A stretch of 64,000 bases of DNA, taken from assembly GCF_015711605.1 (NCBI RefSeq), contig NZ_JABTEZ010000002.1, positions 1,116,001-1,180,000 of the forward strand. The letters run 5' to 3'. Both the position numbers and the translations under genes were made by a program. This document shows positions 6,572 through 15,743 of the stretch, in pieces. Source of the stretch: Planomonospora sp. ID67723. Its GTDB lineage: Bacteria; Actinomycetota; Actinomycetes; Streptosporangiales; Streptosporangiaceae. Position 1 is the first letter of the stretch, and the number at the start of each line of letters is the position of its first letter. Under the pieces are notes generated by a model that worked only from the letters and a program-made list of their open reading frames with translations, was not told the origin of the DNA and made no database searches.

Positions 6572-9418
6572 GTGGATTTCCGGATGCTGGGCCCGCTGGA
6601 GATCCACGAGAACGGCCGGCAGATCCGGATCACCGCCCCGAAACAGCGGACCCTGCTGGCCTTGCTGCTCCTGGACGCCGATCAGGCGATCGCCGAGGAC
6701 CGGCTGATCGACGAGCTGTGGAACGGGCGCCCGCCTTCTGCGGCCCGGTCGAGCCTGCAGGCCTACGTCTACCGGCTTCGCAAGGAACTCGCCGGAGGCG
6801 AGGGAGCCGACCTGCAAAGGGACGCGGACGGATACCGGCTGACGGTCGCGGCCGGGAGCCGGGACGTCGAGCGTTTCGAACGGGCGATCTCCGCGGCCGA
6901 CGGCGTCCGCGATCCGTGCCAGGCCGTCCCGCGCCTGCGCGCGGCTTTGCGCGAGTGGCGCGGAGAGCTGCTGGCCGGCATCGACACGCGCAGGATCCTC
7001 GACGAACGGGCCCGGTACGACTCGATGCGGCTGGCGGCCCTGGAAAGATGCGCCCGCGGCGAGCTGGCCCTCGGCCGTGACGGTGAACTGGTGCCGGAGC
7101 TGGAGTCCCTGGTACGCCTGTACCCCCTCTCCGAGTCCCTGTGGGGCTCCCTGGTGATGGCGCTGCGCCGGGCCGGGCGCAGAGGGGACGCCGCGGCCGC
7201 CTACGCGCGGGCCCGGCGCTGCCTGGTCGAGGAACTCGGCATGGAACCGGGGGCGGAGCTGCAACGGCTGCACCAGGAGATCCTCGAAGGGACCGTGGCC
7301 CGGTCGCCGGGCACCTCACCCGCGGACAGGGCCGAGGAAAGACAGGTCCCCGCCCAGTTGCCCGTCGGCGTGGCCGACTTCACCGGCCGGGCCGGGGAGA
7401 TCGCCGAACTGGTCGGCGCGGTCGATGCCGGGAGATCTCCCGTCGTGCTGATCACCGGTCCGGCGGGCGTGGGCAAGACGACGCTCGCCGTGCACGTCTC
7501 CCACCGGCTGCGCGACCGGTATCCGGACGGGCAGCTCTACGTCGATCTCGGCGGGATCCAGCGCACGCCCGAACGGCCTGCCGACGTGCTCGCCGGGTTC
7601 CTCCGCGCGCTCGGTTCCACCCAGCCGCCCCCCTCCGAGGCGGAGCGAGTCGCCCTCTACCGCAGCGTCCTGGCGCACCGGCGGGTTCTCGTGGTGCTGG
7701 ACAACGCCGTCGACGTCCCCCAGGTGAGACCTCTGCTGGCGGCGGGTCCCGCCTGCGCCACGGTCATCACCAGCAGGGACTCCCTGGCGACGCTGCCCGT
7801 CGACCGGCGGATCCGTCTGGGGGTGTTCACCGAGGACGAGGCGGTCGCATTCCTCGGCAGGGTCGTGAACGGCCGGAACGAGCAGTCCGGCAGGGAGACC
7901 GCGGCAGCGGTGTCCCGGCTCTGCGGTCATCTCCCGCTCGCGCTGCGTATCGCGGGAGCCCGCGCCGAGAGTCTGATGGGCTCGTCCCTCACGACGCTCG
8001 CCGAGCACCTCATGGATCACCGCCGCCGCCTCGCAGAACTCGAACTGGACGACCTGTCGGTCAACTCGAGCTTCGAGCTGAGCTACGAGCTGCTCGGAAG
8101 CCGGCCGGAAGCCGCCCGGGCGTTCCGCCTCCTGGGCCTGATCGACGGCCCCGACATCACCGTCGAGAGCGCGGCCGCGCTTCTCGGCGCCACGCCCGCC
8201 GCCGCGGGGACGGCATTGTTCGATCTCGTCCGGACGCAGCTTCTGGAGCCGTACCAGCCGGGCCGGTACCGGATGCACGACCTCGTACGGCTCTACGCCG
8301 CCCAGCAGGCTGAGCGCGAGCCGCCGGACGAGATCACCGCGGCCGTCAACCGGCTGCTCGGCGAATACCGCCTCCTGGCCGGGCACGCGGTACGGGTGCT
8401 GACGGAGGGGACGCCCGCGGCCCGCCCTCCCTCCGCGGGTCCGTTCACCGGAGCAGGGAAGGCCCTGGAGTGGTTCGACGACGAACGCGCGAACCTGCTG
8501 GCCGCGGTCCGGACCGGCTTGCGGCTGGCGGGGTGCGAGGAGCCGGCCGTCGCCACGGCCCGCGCGCTGACCTGGTTGTTCCGGTTCCGGGGCTCCACCG
8601 GGGAATGGGCCCGCGTCAACGAGGCGATACTGCCGGTCGCGAGGAGGCTGGGGAACCCGGTCTCCGTGGCGGACACCCTGGATGAACTATGCAAACTCAG
8701 GCGTGAGCACGGGGACCTCCCGTCCGCCCTGGCGTACGCCCGGGAGTGCCTGAAGGTCCGTCAGGAGATCGGGGACGGCGGGAGAGAGTCGCGCAGCCAC
8801 ATCAACCTCGGTGCCACCTGCCATCTGATGGGTCTCATGGACGAGGCGGCCCGTCACCACGAGACGGCCCTGGCCGTCGCCGGGCGGGCCGGTGACGCGC
8901 TGGCGCGGGGGTACGCGCTGGCGAACCTCGCGGCCGTCCACCGCGATGCGGGCCGCTACGACAAGGCGATCGCCTGCAACGTCGCGTCCGTCGGGATCTG
9001 CCGGGAGGTGGGCGACAATCCCGGTCAGATCGACGCGCTGGACGACCTGGCCACCACGCACCGGGCAGCCCGCCGCTTCGGCGAGTCGCTCACCGCCCTC
9101 GCGGACGCCCTCGAGATCGCCGAGCGCATCGGGTACACGACCCGAACGGCCGTCCTTCTGCGGGAGACGGGGGAGACGCAGCTGGCCGCAGGGGACGTTC
9201 CGGGCGCCCTCGCGTCGGCCACGAGGGCACTCGACATGTTCGACGCGACCTCGGACCGTTACGGAGGGGGGCGTACCCTGTCGCTGCTCGGGAGGGTCTA
9301 CCGGGCGGCGGGCGACGCCGGATCGGCGAGCCGGTGCTGGGCCGAGGCGCTGGCGGTGCTGACGGAACTCGGCGTATCCGAAGCCGATGAGGTGCGGGAG
9401 TTCCTGGGCGCCCTGTGA
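6572..9418 (+). CDS. SARP-family regulator with NB-ARC ATPase and TPR repeats (AfsR-like)
   Basis: Large cytoplasmic transcription activator, 948 residues. Domain order: OmpR-type winged helix (1-95, starting FRMLGPLEIHENGRQIRI), bacterial transcriptional activation domain (95-250, ending GMEPGAELQRLHQEIL), NB-ARC/STAND ATPase (about 270-530, P-loop TGPAGVGKTT, later GHLPLALRIAG), then a winged-helix region and TPR-like repeats (about 690-940) for ligand or partner sensing. The GTG start has GGGAGG 4 nt upstream. Regulators of this architecture switch on secondary-metabolite or peptide clusters; the adjacent export operon, divergently transcribed, is the obvious candidate target, which is inference. 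Confidence 0.9.
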   Translation: MDFRMLGPLEIHENGRQIRITAPKQRTLLALLLLDADQAIAEDRLIDELWNGRPPSAARSSLQAYVYRLRKELAGGEGADLQRDADGYRLTVAAGSRDVERFERAISAADGVRDPCQAVPRLRAALREWRGELLAGIDTRRILDERARYDSMRLAALERCARGELALGRDGELVPELESLVRLYPLSESLWGSLVMALRRAGRRGDAAAAYARARRCLVEELGMEPGAELQRLHQEILEGTVARSPGTSPADRAEERQVPAQLPVGVADFTGRAGEIAELVGAVDAGRSPVVLITGPAGVGKTTLAVHVSHRLRDRYPDGQLYVDLGGIQRTPERPADVLAGFLRALGSTQPPPSEAERVALYRSVLAHRRVLVVLDNAVDVPQVRPLLAAGPACATVITSRDSLATLPVDRRIRLGVFTEDEAVAFLGRVVNGRNEQSGRETAAAVSRLCGHLPLALRIAGARAESLMGSSLTTLAEHLMDHRRRLAELELDDLSVNSSFELSYELLGSRPEAARAFRLLGLIDGPDITVESAAALLGATPAAAGTALFDLVRTQLLEPYQPGRYRMHDLVRLYAAQQAEREPPDEITAAVNRLLGEYRLLAGHAVRVLTEGTPAARPPSAGPFTGAGKALEWFDDERANLLAAVRTGLRLAGCEEPAVATARALTWLFRFRGSTGEWARVNEAILPVARRLGNPVSVADTLDELCKLRREHGDLPSALAYARECLKVRQEIGDGGRESRSHINLGATCHLMGLMDEAARHHETALAVAGRAGDALARGYALANLAAVHRDAGRYDKAIACNVASVGICREVGDNPGQIDALDDLATTHRAARRFGESLTALADALEIAERIGYTTRTAVLLRETGETQLAAGDVPGALASATRALDMFDATSDRYGGGRTLSLLGRVYRAAGDAGSASRCWAEALAVLTELGVSEADEVREFLGAL

Positions 9419-9448
9419 CAGCGCGACCGAGCTTGTTGTCCGAATTGT

Positions 9449-9462
9449 GTCACAGTGGTGAC
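9449..9462. promoter_or_regulatory. GTCAC-AGTG-GTGAC dyad upstream of the amino acid transporter
   Basis: Perfect 5-bp half-sites with 4-nt spacing, about 80 nt upstream of the binding-protein start. The half-sites are the same as in the liv dyad at 1851-1866 but the spacing differs. Possible operator; the region 9419-9543 contains no gene. Confidence 0.3.
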
Positions 9463-9543
9463 CTGCATCTTCATGCGGGTGAGAAACCATCGCCACTGCT
9501 GAGGTATCCATACAGAAAGCGACACTGACCAAAGGAGGCCGTT

Positions 9544-10404
9544 GTGGGCCTGAGTTTTGTTTCCCGCCGCGCGCTCACGGTGGGCGCGGTGGTCGTCGCC
9601 GGTGCGCTCGGCCTGTCGGCCTGTGGCGGTGGCGGCGAGAGCACCACCGCGAGTCCGGACAAGGGCGCCTCCAGCGCCCCGGCCGCGGGCGGTCCCAAGC
9701 TGGTGACCCCCGGCAAGCTGACGACCTGCACCAACCTTCCTTATGAGCCCTTCCAGTTCAAGGAGGGCGACAAGGTCGTCGGGTTCGACGTCGACATCGT
9801 GGACCTGGCGGCCAAGAAGCTGGGGCTGACGCAGGAGATCGTCGACATCGACTTCGCCGTCATCAAGAGTGGCGCCGCCATGGCGGCGGGCAAGTGCGAC
9901 GTCGCCGCCGCCGGCATGACCATCACCGAGGAGCGCAAGGCGAACATCGACTTCTCGGTGCCCTACTTCGACGCCACCCAGGCGCTGCTCGCCAAGAAGG
10001 GCACCGGCGTCACGTCGCTGGACGACGTCAAGGCCAAGAACCTCAAGCTCGGCGCCCAGGCGTCGACCACCGGCCTGGACCACGTCAAGAAGGCGGGCTT
10101 CAGCCCCCGCGAGTTCGCCGACTCGCCCAAGGAACTGCTGGGCCTGCAGTCCGGCCAGGTCGACGTGATCGTCCAGGACCTGCCCGTCGTGCTCACCTGG
10201 CTGAAGAAGCCGGAGATCGCCGAGAAGTTCGAGCTGGTCGCCAGCCTGGACACCGGCGAGCAGTACGGCGTCGGCCTGAAGAAGGGCGCCGACCCGGTCG
10301 TGCTCAAGGCGGTCAACGACGCGATCACCGAGGCCAAGGCCGACGGCACCTACGAGCAGATCTTCGTCAAGTGGTTCGGCAAGAAGCCCGGCGAGCTCGG
10401 CTGA
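9544..10404 (+). CDS. Polar amino acid ABC transporter substrate-binding lipoprotein
   Basis: Extracytoplasmic receptor (286 residues, family 3 solute-binding protein) delivering an amino acid, probably glutamate, glutamine or a related polar amino acid, to the permease encoded next. GTG start with AAAGGAGG 4-5 nt upstream. Lipoprotein signal with lipobox LSAC (Cys27), then a Gly/Ser/Thr linker and the family features YEPFQFKEGDKVVGFDVDI and GMTITEERKANIDFSVPY. It ends 3 nt before the permease start; the three genes form an operon closed by a strong hairpin at 12037. Confidence 0.93.
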   Translation: MGLSFVSRRALTVGAVVVAGALGLSACGGGGESTTASPDKGASSAPAAGGPKLVTPGKLTTCTNLPYEPFQFKEGDKVVGFDVDIVDLAAKKLGLTQEIVDIDFAVIKSGAAMAAGKCDVAAAGMTITEERKANIDFSVPYFDATQALLAKKGTGVTSLDDVKAKNLKLGAQASTTGLDHVKKAGFSPREFADSPKELLGLQSGQVDVIVQDLPVVLTWLKKPEIAEKFELVASLDTGEQYGVGLKKGADPVVLKAVNDAITEAKADGTYEQIFVKWFGKKPGELG

Positions 10405-10407
10405 TCC

Positions 10408-11259
10408 ATGACCGATCAGCCGAAGACGGCTGAGCTGCCCGGCCCTGGCGGGAACCCCCCCGCCGGGGCCAAGCTCAGTCCTCGTAAGAAGCAGCAGATC
10501 AGCCGGGCCGTCCAGTACGTCCTCCTGGTCGCCGCGGCGGTCGCCGCCGTTTTGTTCGTCGACTGGGCGAGCCTCGCGCAGAACTTCGCCAAGCCCGAGG
10601 TGGCGCAGGAGTCGCTGCCGGAGCTGTTCACGATCGCGCTGAAGAACACGCTGATCTACTCGGTCGGCGGTTTCTTCTTCGCGTTCCTGTTCGGCCTGGT
10701 GCTCGCGCTGATGCGGCTGTCGCCGGTCCGCCCCTACCGGTGGCTGTCGCTCGTCTACATCGAGATCTTCCGCGGTCTCCCCGCGCTGCTGATCTTCCTG
10801 CTCATCCTGTTCCTGCCGCTGGCGCTGCCCGGCTTCGAGGTACCCGGCGGCACCTACGGCCAGGGCATCCTCGGCCTGACCGTCGTCGGCGCCGCCTACA
10901 TGGCCGAGACGCTCCGCGCGGGCCTGCAGGCGGTGCCCAAGGGACAGATGGAGGCGGCCCGCTCGCTGGGCATGTCGCACGGCAGGGCGATGGTCACGAT
11001 CATCATCCCGCAGGCCGTGCGCATCGTGATCCCGCCGACGACCAACCAGTTCGTGGCCCTGCTCAAGGATTCCTCGCTGGTGCTGTTCCTCGGTGTCTCC
11101 GGCGAGTACGTGGAGCTGACGAAGTTCGGCAACGACCTGGCCTCCACGCACGCGAACGCCACGCCCATCCTGGTCGTCGGCGTGACCTACCTGCTCGTCA
11201 CCATCCCGCTGGGCTACCTCGCGACCCGGCTGGAGCGGCGCCAGGGGAAGGGACGGTGA
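10408..11259 (+). CDS. Polar amino acid ABC transporter permease (HisM/GltK type)
   Basis: Inner-membrane channel subunit, 283 residues. A hydrophilic N-terminal extension of about 30 residues precedes five or so TM helices. The EAA loop that docks the ATPase is clear ([20 protein letters not shown]) and is followed by the family signature [18 protein letters not shown] and LLKDSSL. Only one permease gene is present, so it probably functions as a homodimer. Its TGA stop overlaps the ATPase start (GTGA). Confidence 0.93.
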   Translation: MTDQPKTAELPGPGGNPPAGAKLSPRKKQQISRAVQYVLLVAAAVAAVLFVDWASLAQNFAKPEVAQESLPELFTIALKNTLIYSVGGFFFAFLFGLVLALMRLSPVRPYRWLSLVYIEIFRGLPALLIFLLILFLPLALPGFEVPGGTYGQGILGLTVVGAAYMAETLRAGLQAVPKGQMEAARSLGMSHGRAMVTIIIPQAVRIVIPPTTNQFVALLKDSSLVLFLGVSGEYVELTKFGNDLASTHANATPILVVGVTYLLVTIPLGYLATRLERRQGKGR

Positions 11260-12017
11260 GCCCGGTGAGGCACGCGGTCGAGATCCGTGATCTGCACAAG
11301 TCCTTCGGCAGCCTGGAGGTGCTCAAGGGCATCGACTTCACCGTCGACCCCGGCCAGGTGGTCTGCGTCATCGGCCCCTCGGGATCGGGCAAGTCCACCC
11401 TGCTGCGCTGCGTGAACCTGCTGGAGCAGCCCACCTCGGGCACGGTGGTCGTGGAGGGCCTGGAGCTGACCGACCGCGACGCCGACCTCGACGCCGCGCG
11501 GCGCCGGGTCGGCATGGTCTTCCAGCAGTTCAACCTGTTCCCGCACATGACGGTGCTGGAGAACGTGACGATCGCCCAGCGCCGGGTGCTGCGGCGCGGG
11601 AAGACGGAGGCGGAGCGGATCGCCAGGGAGAACCTGGACCGGGTCGGCCTCGCCGACAAGGAGGGCTCCTACCCGGCGCAGCTCTCCGGCGGCCAGCAGC
11701 AGCGCGTGGCGATCGCCCGCGCGCTGGCGATGAACCCGGCGCTGATGCTCTTCGACGAGCCCACCTCGGCACTCGACCCCGAACTGGTCGGCGACGTGCT
11801 CACGGTCATGCGCAAGCTGGCCGAGGAGGGGATGACCATGCTGGTGGTCACCCACGAGATGGCGTTCGCCCGTGACGTGGCCGACCGGGTGGTCTTCATG
11901 GACGGCGGCGTCATCGTCGAGGACGGCCCGGCCGCCCAGGTGATCGGTGCGCCGCAGCACGAGCGCACCAAGTCGTTCCTGCGCCGGGTGCTCGACCCGA
12001 CGCACACCGACGTCTGA
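11256..12017 (+). CDS. Polar amino acid ABC transporter ATPase (GlnQ/HisP type)
   Basis: Cytoplasmic ATPase of 253 residues powering the importer. All ABC motifs are present: Walker [11 protein letters not shown]-loop [10 protein letters not shown], signature [15 protein letters not shown], Walker [15 protein letters not shown], and the switch His in VVTHEMAFA. The GTG at 11256 overlaps the permease stop by 4 nt; a second in-frame GTG at 11265 is possible, but coupling favours the first. Last gene of the operon. Confidence 0.94.
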   Translation: MSPVRHAVEIRDLHKSFGSLEVLKGIDFTVDPGQVVCVIGPSGSGKSTLLRCVNLLEQPTSGTVVVEGLELTDRDADLDAARRRVGMVFQQFNLFPHMTVLENVTIAQRRVLRRGKTEAERIARENLDRVGLADKEGSYPAQLSGGQQQRVAIARALAMNPALMLFDEPTSALDPELVGDVLTVMRKLAEEGMTMLVVTHEMAFARDVADRVVFMDGGVIVEDGPAAQVIGAPQHERTKSFLRRVLDPTHTDV

Positions 12018-12036
12018 TCTCCCGGCGTCCGATCCC

Positions 12037-12084
12037 GGCGGTCGTACGGCCCGCGCCTCGCCGGGCGCGGGCCGTACGACCGCC
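12037..12084 (+). terminator. 21-bp perfect hairpin terminator of the amino acid transporter operon
   Basis: Left arm 12037-12057 and right arm 12064-12084 are exactly complementary over 21 bp, with a 6-nt loop TCGCCG, starting 20 nt past the ATPase stop. No T tract, as is common in high-GC actinobacteria. The rest of 12085-12435 shows no gene. Confidence 0.85.
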
Positions 12085-12435
12085 GGGGGCCGGAGCGGGC
12101 CCGCGAGGTGGGCGGGACACCGGCCATGACACAGCGGCATGACACAGCCGGGACCATACGGCCTGGTGGGCCGTGCGATCCCGGCTGCGCCGACGGGGCC
12201 CGGGCCCGGGAGAGACCTTTGGCGCCGTGCGGAGCTTCCCCGACCCCGCACGTTTTCTACTCGGTCTCCCCGCGGGCGCCGATGCCGCTCGCGTTGACTT
12301 CCTTACCCCTGCCCCCGGAGCGGAAATCCTCCGCGGAGCCTGGGGCTCCTACCCGTGCCCCCCGCCCGAGCGGAGGACCTCGGTCCCACTATAAGCAGGA
12401 GATCCCCGTCACGCAGAGTATTCCCGTATGGACGG

Positions 12436-12861
12436 TCAGGCGTCTCGAAGCACGCAGGTCAGCCGGGAGGTGCACACGCGGCGGCCCTGCTCGTCGGTGA
12501 TCTCGATGTCGTAGGTGGCGACCGTGCGGCCGCCGTGCACCCGGGTGGCCACGCCGGTGACGTACCCGGAGGTGGCCGAGCGGTGGTGGGTGGCGTTGAT
12601 CTCGATGCCGACGGCGGTGCGGCCGGCGCCCGCGTGGAGGGCCGCGCCGGTGGAGCCGATGGTCTCGGCGAGCACGCAGGAGGCGCCGCCGTGCAGCAGG
12701 CCGTACGGCTGGGTGTTGCCCTCGACGGGCATCCTGGCGACGACGCGCTCGGCGCTCGCCTCGACGATCTCGATTCCCATCCGCTCGACGAGGGTGTTCT
12801 TGTGTGCCATGCCGAACAGCTCCTGCAGGGAGGCGGGGTCACCGGGGCCGGTCAGAGTCAA
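12436..12861 (-). CDS. PaaI-type hotdog-fold thioesterase
   Basis: Acyl-CoA thioesterase of the hotdog fold, about 141 residues, of the PaaI/YbgC-like group that hydrolyses aromatic or medium-chain acyl-CoAs. Family landmarks are the substrate loop GLLHGGASCVLAETIGS (His-Gly-Gly then catalytic acid Glu) and the strand GIEINATHHRSATSGYVTG. The likely start is a TTG at 12861 with AGGAGAG 6 nt upstream; a longer frame runs into the polA promoter region and is not supported. It is divergent from polA, with 62 nt between starts. Physiological substrate is unknown. Confidence 0.82.
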   Translation of the reverse strand: MTLTGPGDPASLQELFGMAHKNTLVERMGIEIVEASAERVVARMPVEGNTQPYGLLHGGASCVLAETIGSTGAALHAGAGRTAVGIEINATHHRSATSGYVTGVATRVHGGRTVATYDIEITDEQGRRVCTSRLTCVLRDA

Positions 12862-12923
12862 GGGGATCTCTCCTGTCGCGCGAGGCAAGGTTTTCTGTCG
12901 CACCAGGAGACTAGGCTTCTGCT

Positions 12924-15629
12924 GTGCCGAAGAGCGAAGCGACCCCCACTCGTCCGTGCCTCCTGCTGCTGGATGGGCACTCCCTGGCCTATCGGGCGTT
13001 CTACGCACTGCCGGAGGACAACTTCTCCACCTCGACGGGGCAGAAGACCAACGCCGTCTACGGGTTCACGTCGATGCTGGTCAACGTGCTCCGCGACGAG
13101 CAGCCGACCCACGTGGCGGTCTGCTTCGACCGCTCCGAGCCGACCTTCCGGCACGAGGAGTACGCCGACTACAAGGCCAACCGCAGCGCCAGCCCCGACA
13201 GCTTCCGCAGCCAGGTGAGCCTGATCCACGAGATGCTCGACGCGCTGCGGGTGCCGCACCTGTCGCTGGCGGGCTACGAGGCCGACGACCTGATCGCCAC
13301 GCTCGCCACCCGGGCCGCGGCGCAGGACATGAACGTGCTGGTCGTCACCGGCGACCGTGACGCGCTGCAGCTCGTCGACGAGCGGATCACGGTGCTGATG
13401 ACCCGGGTCGGGATCAGCAACATGACCCGGTTCACGCCCGAGGCGGTGCTGGAGAAGTACGAGCTCACCCCGGCGCAGTACCCCGACTTCGCCGCCATCC
13501 GCGGCGACGCCAGCGACAACCTGCTGAGCATCCCCGGTGTGGGGGAGAAGACGGCCGCCAAGTGGATCCGCGAGTTCGGCTCGCTGGAGGAGCTGGTCAA
13601 CCGGGTCGACGAGGTCAAGGGCAAGGTCGGCGACAAGCTCCGCGACAAGCTCGACCAGGTGCTGATGAACCGCCGCCTCACCCAGCTCATCCGGGACGTC
13701 CCGCTGGACCGGGAGGTCTCCGGCCTCACGATCGGCCAGTGGGACCGCGGCGAGATCGACAAGATCCTCGACGCGCTCGAGTTCCGGGGCGAGATCCGCG
13801 ACCGGCTCTTCAAGACCCTCGGCTCGCCGGAGGCCGAGGCCGCCGCCGGCTTCGAGGTCGAGGTGACGGTCCTGGGCCCCGGCGAGGTGGCCGGGTGGTT
13901 GGACGGGCTGCCCGGCGGGCGGGCCGGACTGGCCTTCACGGGCACGCACGCCAGCGGCACGGGCCGGATCGACGGCATCGCGATCGCCGCGCCGGGCGGC
14001 GAGGCGGACGGCCGTCGGGCGGCGTTCGTCGACCCGGCCGGGCTGACCGAGGGCGACGAGGCGGCCCTGCGCGCCTGGCTGGCCGACGAGTCGAGGACCA
14101 AGGCCGTGCACGACGCCAAGGGTCCGATGCTGGCGCTGTGGGCGCAGGGGATGGACCTGCGCGGGCTGTCCTGCGACACGGCGCTGGCGGCGTACCTGGC
14201 GACGCCCGGGCAGCGCTCCTTCCCGCTGGAGGACCTGGTCCGCGTCTACCTCAGGCGCGAGCTGCGCGGCGAGGCCGCGGCGGACGGCCAGGCGAGCCTC
14301 TTCGACGACGTCGACGCCGACGCCGCCCGTGACCTCGCCCTGCGGGCGCTGGCGGTGCGCGACCTCGCCGAGGCGCTGGAGGCGTTCCTGGAGCCGCGCG
14401 GCGGCACCGGCCTGATGCGGGATGTGGAGCTGCCGCTGGTGACGGTCCTGGCGGAGATGGAGCGCGCCGGCATCGCCGCCGACCGCGACCACCTCGACGG
14501 GCTGGAGGCCGAGTTCCGCGCGGCGGTCAAGCAGGCCGTCGAGGCGGCCCACGCCTCCGTGGGCGAGCAGTTCAGCCTCAACTCTCCCAAGCAGCTGCAG
14601 GAGATCCTCTTCGTCAAGCTGGCGCTGCCCAAGACCAAGAAGATCAAGACGGGTTACAGCACGGACGCCGAGCAGCTGGCGTGGCTGGCCGCGCAGACCG
14701 AGCACGAGCTGCCGACGATCATGCTGCGCCACCGCGACCAGGACAAGCTCCGCACCACCGTCGAGGGCCTGATCAAGGAGGTCGCCGACGACGGCCGGAT
14801 CCACACGACGTTCGAGCAGACGGTGGCGGCGACCGGGCGGCTGAGCTCCAAGCAGCCCAACCTGCAGAACATCCCGATCCGCACCGCGGAGGGCCGCCGG
14901 ATCCGGCAGGGCTTCGTGGTCGGCTCCGGCTACGAGACGCTGCTGACGGCCGACTACAGCCAGATCGAGCTGCGCATCATGGCGCACCTGTCCGGTGACG
15001 AGGCGCTGATCGCGGCCTTCGAGTCCGGGCACGACTTCCACCAGGCGACCGCCGCCCGGGTCTTCGGGATCGAGCCCGAGCAGGTCAACAGCGAGATGCG
15101 CGCCAAGATCAAGGCGATGAACTACGGCCTGGCCTACGGCCTGTCCGACTTCGGGCTGGCCGCGCAGCTCGGCATCCCCGTCGCGGAGGCCCGGGGCCTG
15201 AAGAACGAATACTTCGAGGAGTTCGGAGGCGTCCGCGACTTCCTCAACGCGATCGTGGCCCAGGCCCGCCAGGACGGCTACACCGAGACCATCATGGGCC
15301 GCCGCCGCTACCTGCCCGACCTCAACAGCGACAACCGGCAGCGCCGCGAGATGGCGGAGCGGATGGCGCTCAACGCGCCGATCCAGGGGTCGGCGGCCGA
15401 CATCATCAAGGTCGCCATGCTGCACGTGCGAGCTGCGCTGCGGGAGGCGGAGCTGGGCTCGCGGATGTTGCTGCAGGTCCACGACGAGCTCGTGTTCGAG
15501 GTGGCGCCGGGAGAGCTGGAGACCCTCCGCGAGCTGGTCTGCGCGCGGATGAACGCGGCCTACGCGCTGCGCGTCCCGCTGGAGGTCTCAGTGGGCGTGG
15601 GCCGCACCTGGCAGGACGCCGGCCACTGA
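12924..15629 (+). CDS. polA: DNA polymerase I
   Basis: Repair and Okazaki-fragment polymerase, 901 residues. The N-terminal 5' nuclease (about 1-310) shows LLLLDGHSLAYRAFYAL, YEADDLIATLA, VVTGDRDALQLV and the helix-hairpin-helix IPGVGEKTAAKWI. The middle domain lacks the acidic DxE residues of a proofreading exonuclease (AFTGTHASG stands at the expected position), as in other actinobacterial Pol I proteins. The polymerase domain has motif A TADYSQIELRIMAHLSG, the O-helix KAMNYGLAYGLSDFG and motif C LLQVHDELVFEV. GTG start; GGAG lies rather far upstream (about 15 nt). Confidence 0.97.
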   Translation: MPKSEATPTRPCLLLLDGHSLAYRAFYALPEDNFSTSTGQKTNAVYGFTSMLVNVLRDEQPTHVAVCFDRSEPTFRHEEYADYKANRSASPDSFRSQVSLIHEMLDALRVPHLSLAGYEADDLIATLATRAAAQDMNVLVVTGDRDALQLVDERITVLMTRVGISNMTRFTPEAVLEKYELTPAQYPDFAAIRGDASDNLLSIPGVGEKTAAKWIREFGSLEELVNRVDEVKGKVGDKLRDKLDQVLMNRRLTQLIRDVPLDREVSGLTIGQWDRGEIDKILDALEFRGEIRDRLFKTLGSPEAEAAAGFEVEVTVLGPGEVAGWLDGLPGGRAGLAFTGTHASGTGRIDGIAIAAPGGEADGRRAAFVDPAGLTEGDEAALRAWLADESRTKAVHDAKGPMLALWAQGMDLRGLSCDTALAAYLATPGQRSFPLEDLVRVYLRRELRGEAAADGQASLFDDVDADAARDLALRALAVRDLAEALEAFLEPRGGTGLMRDVELPLVTVLAEMERAGIAADRDHLDGLEAEFRAAVKQAVEAAHASVGEQFSLNSPKQLQEILFVKLALPKTKKIKTGYSTDAEQLAWLAAQTEHELPTIMLRHRDQDKLRTTVEGLIKEVADDGRIHTTFEQTVAATGRLSSKQPNLQNIPIRTAEGRRIRQGFVVGSGYETLLTADYSQIELRIMAHLSGDEALIAAFESGHDFHQATAARVFGIEPEQVNSEMRAKIKAMNYGLAYGLSDFGLAAQLGIPVAEARGLKNEYFEEFGGVRDFLNAIVAQARQDGYTETIMGRRRYLPDLNSDNRQRREMAERMALNAPIQGSAADIIKVAMLHVRAALREAELGSRMLLQVHDELVFEVAPGELETLRELVCARMNAAYALRVPLEVSVGVGRTWQDAGH

Positions 15630-15743
15630 CGCCGGCGGCCGTGCCCGTCGGGTTATGACGGTGGTTGCCAGGGTGGGTCTGGCTTGTCCGGCTCTGTTCT
15701 AGGGTGGACGGCAGGTCAGAATCACGACGGGCACGGGAGTTTT

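Noticed and set aside
12858-15482. Long open frame antisense to polA (about 870 codons)
   Set aside because: It is a mirror of polA caused by high GC at third positions; composition is Arg/Ala/Gly/Leu/Val with no domain, and polA is unambiguous.
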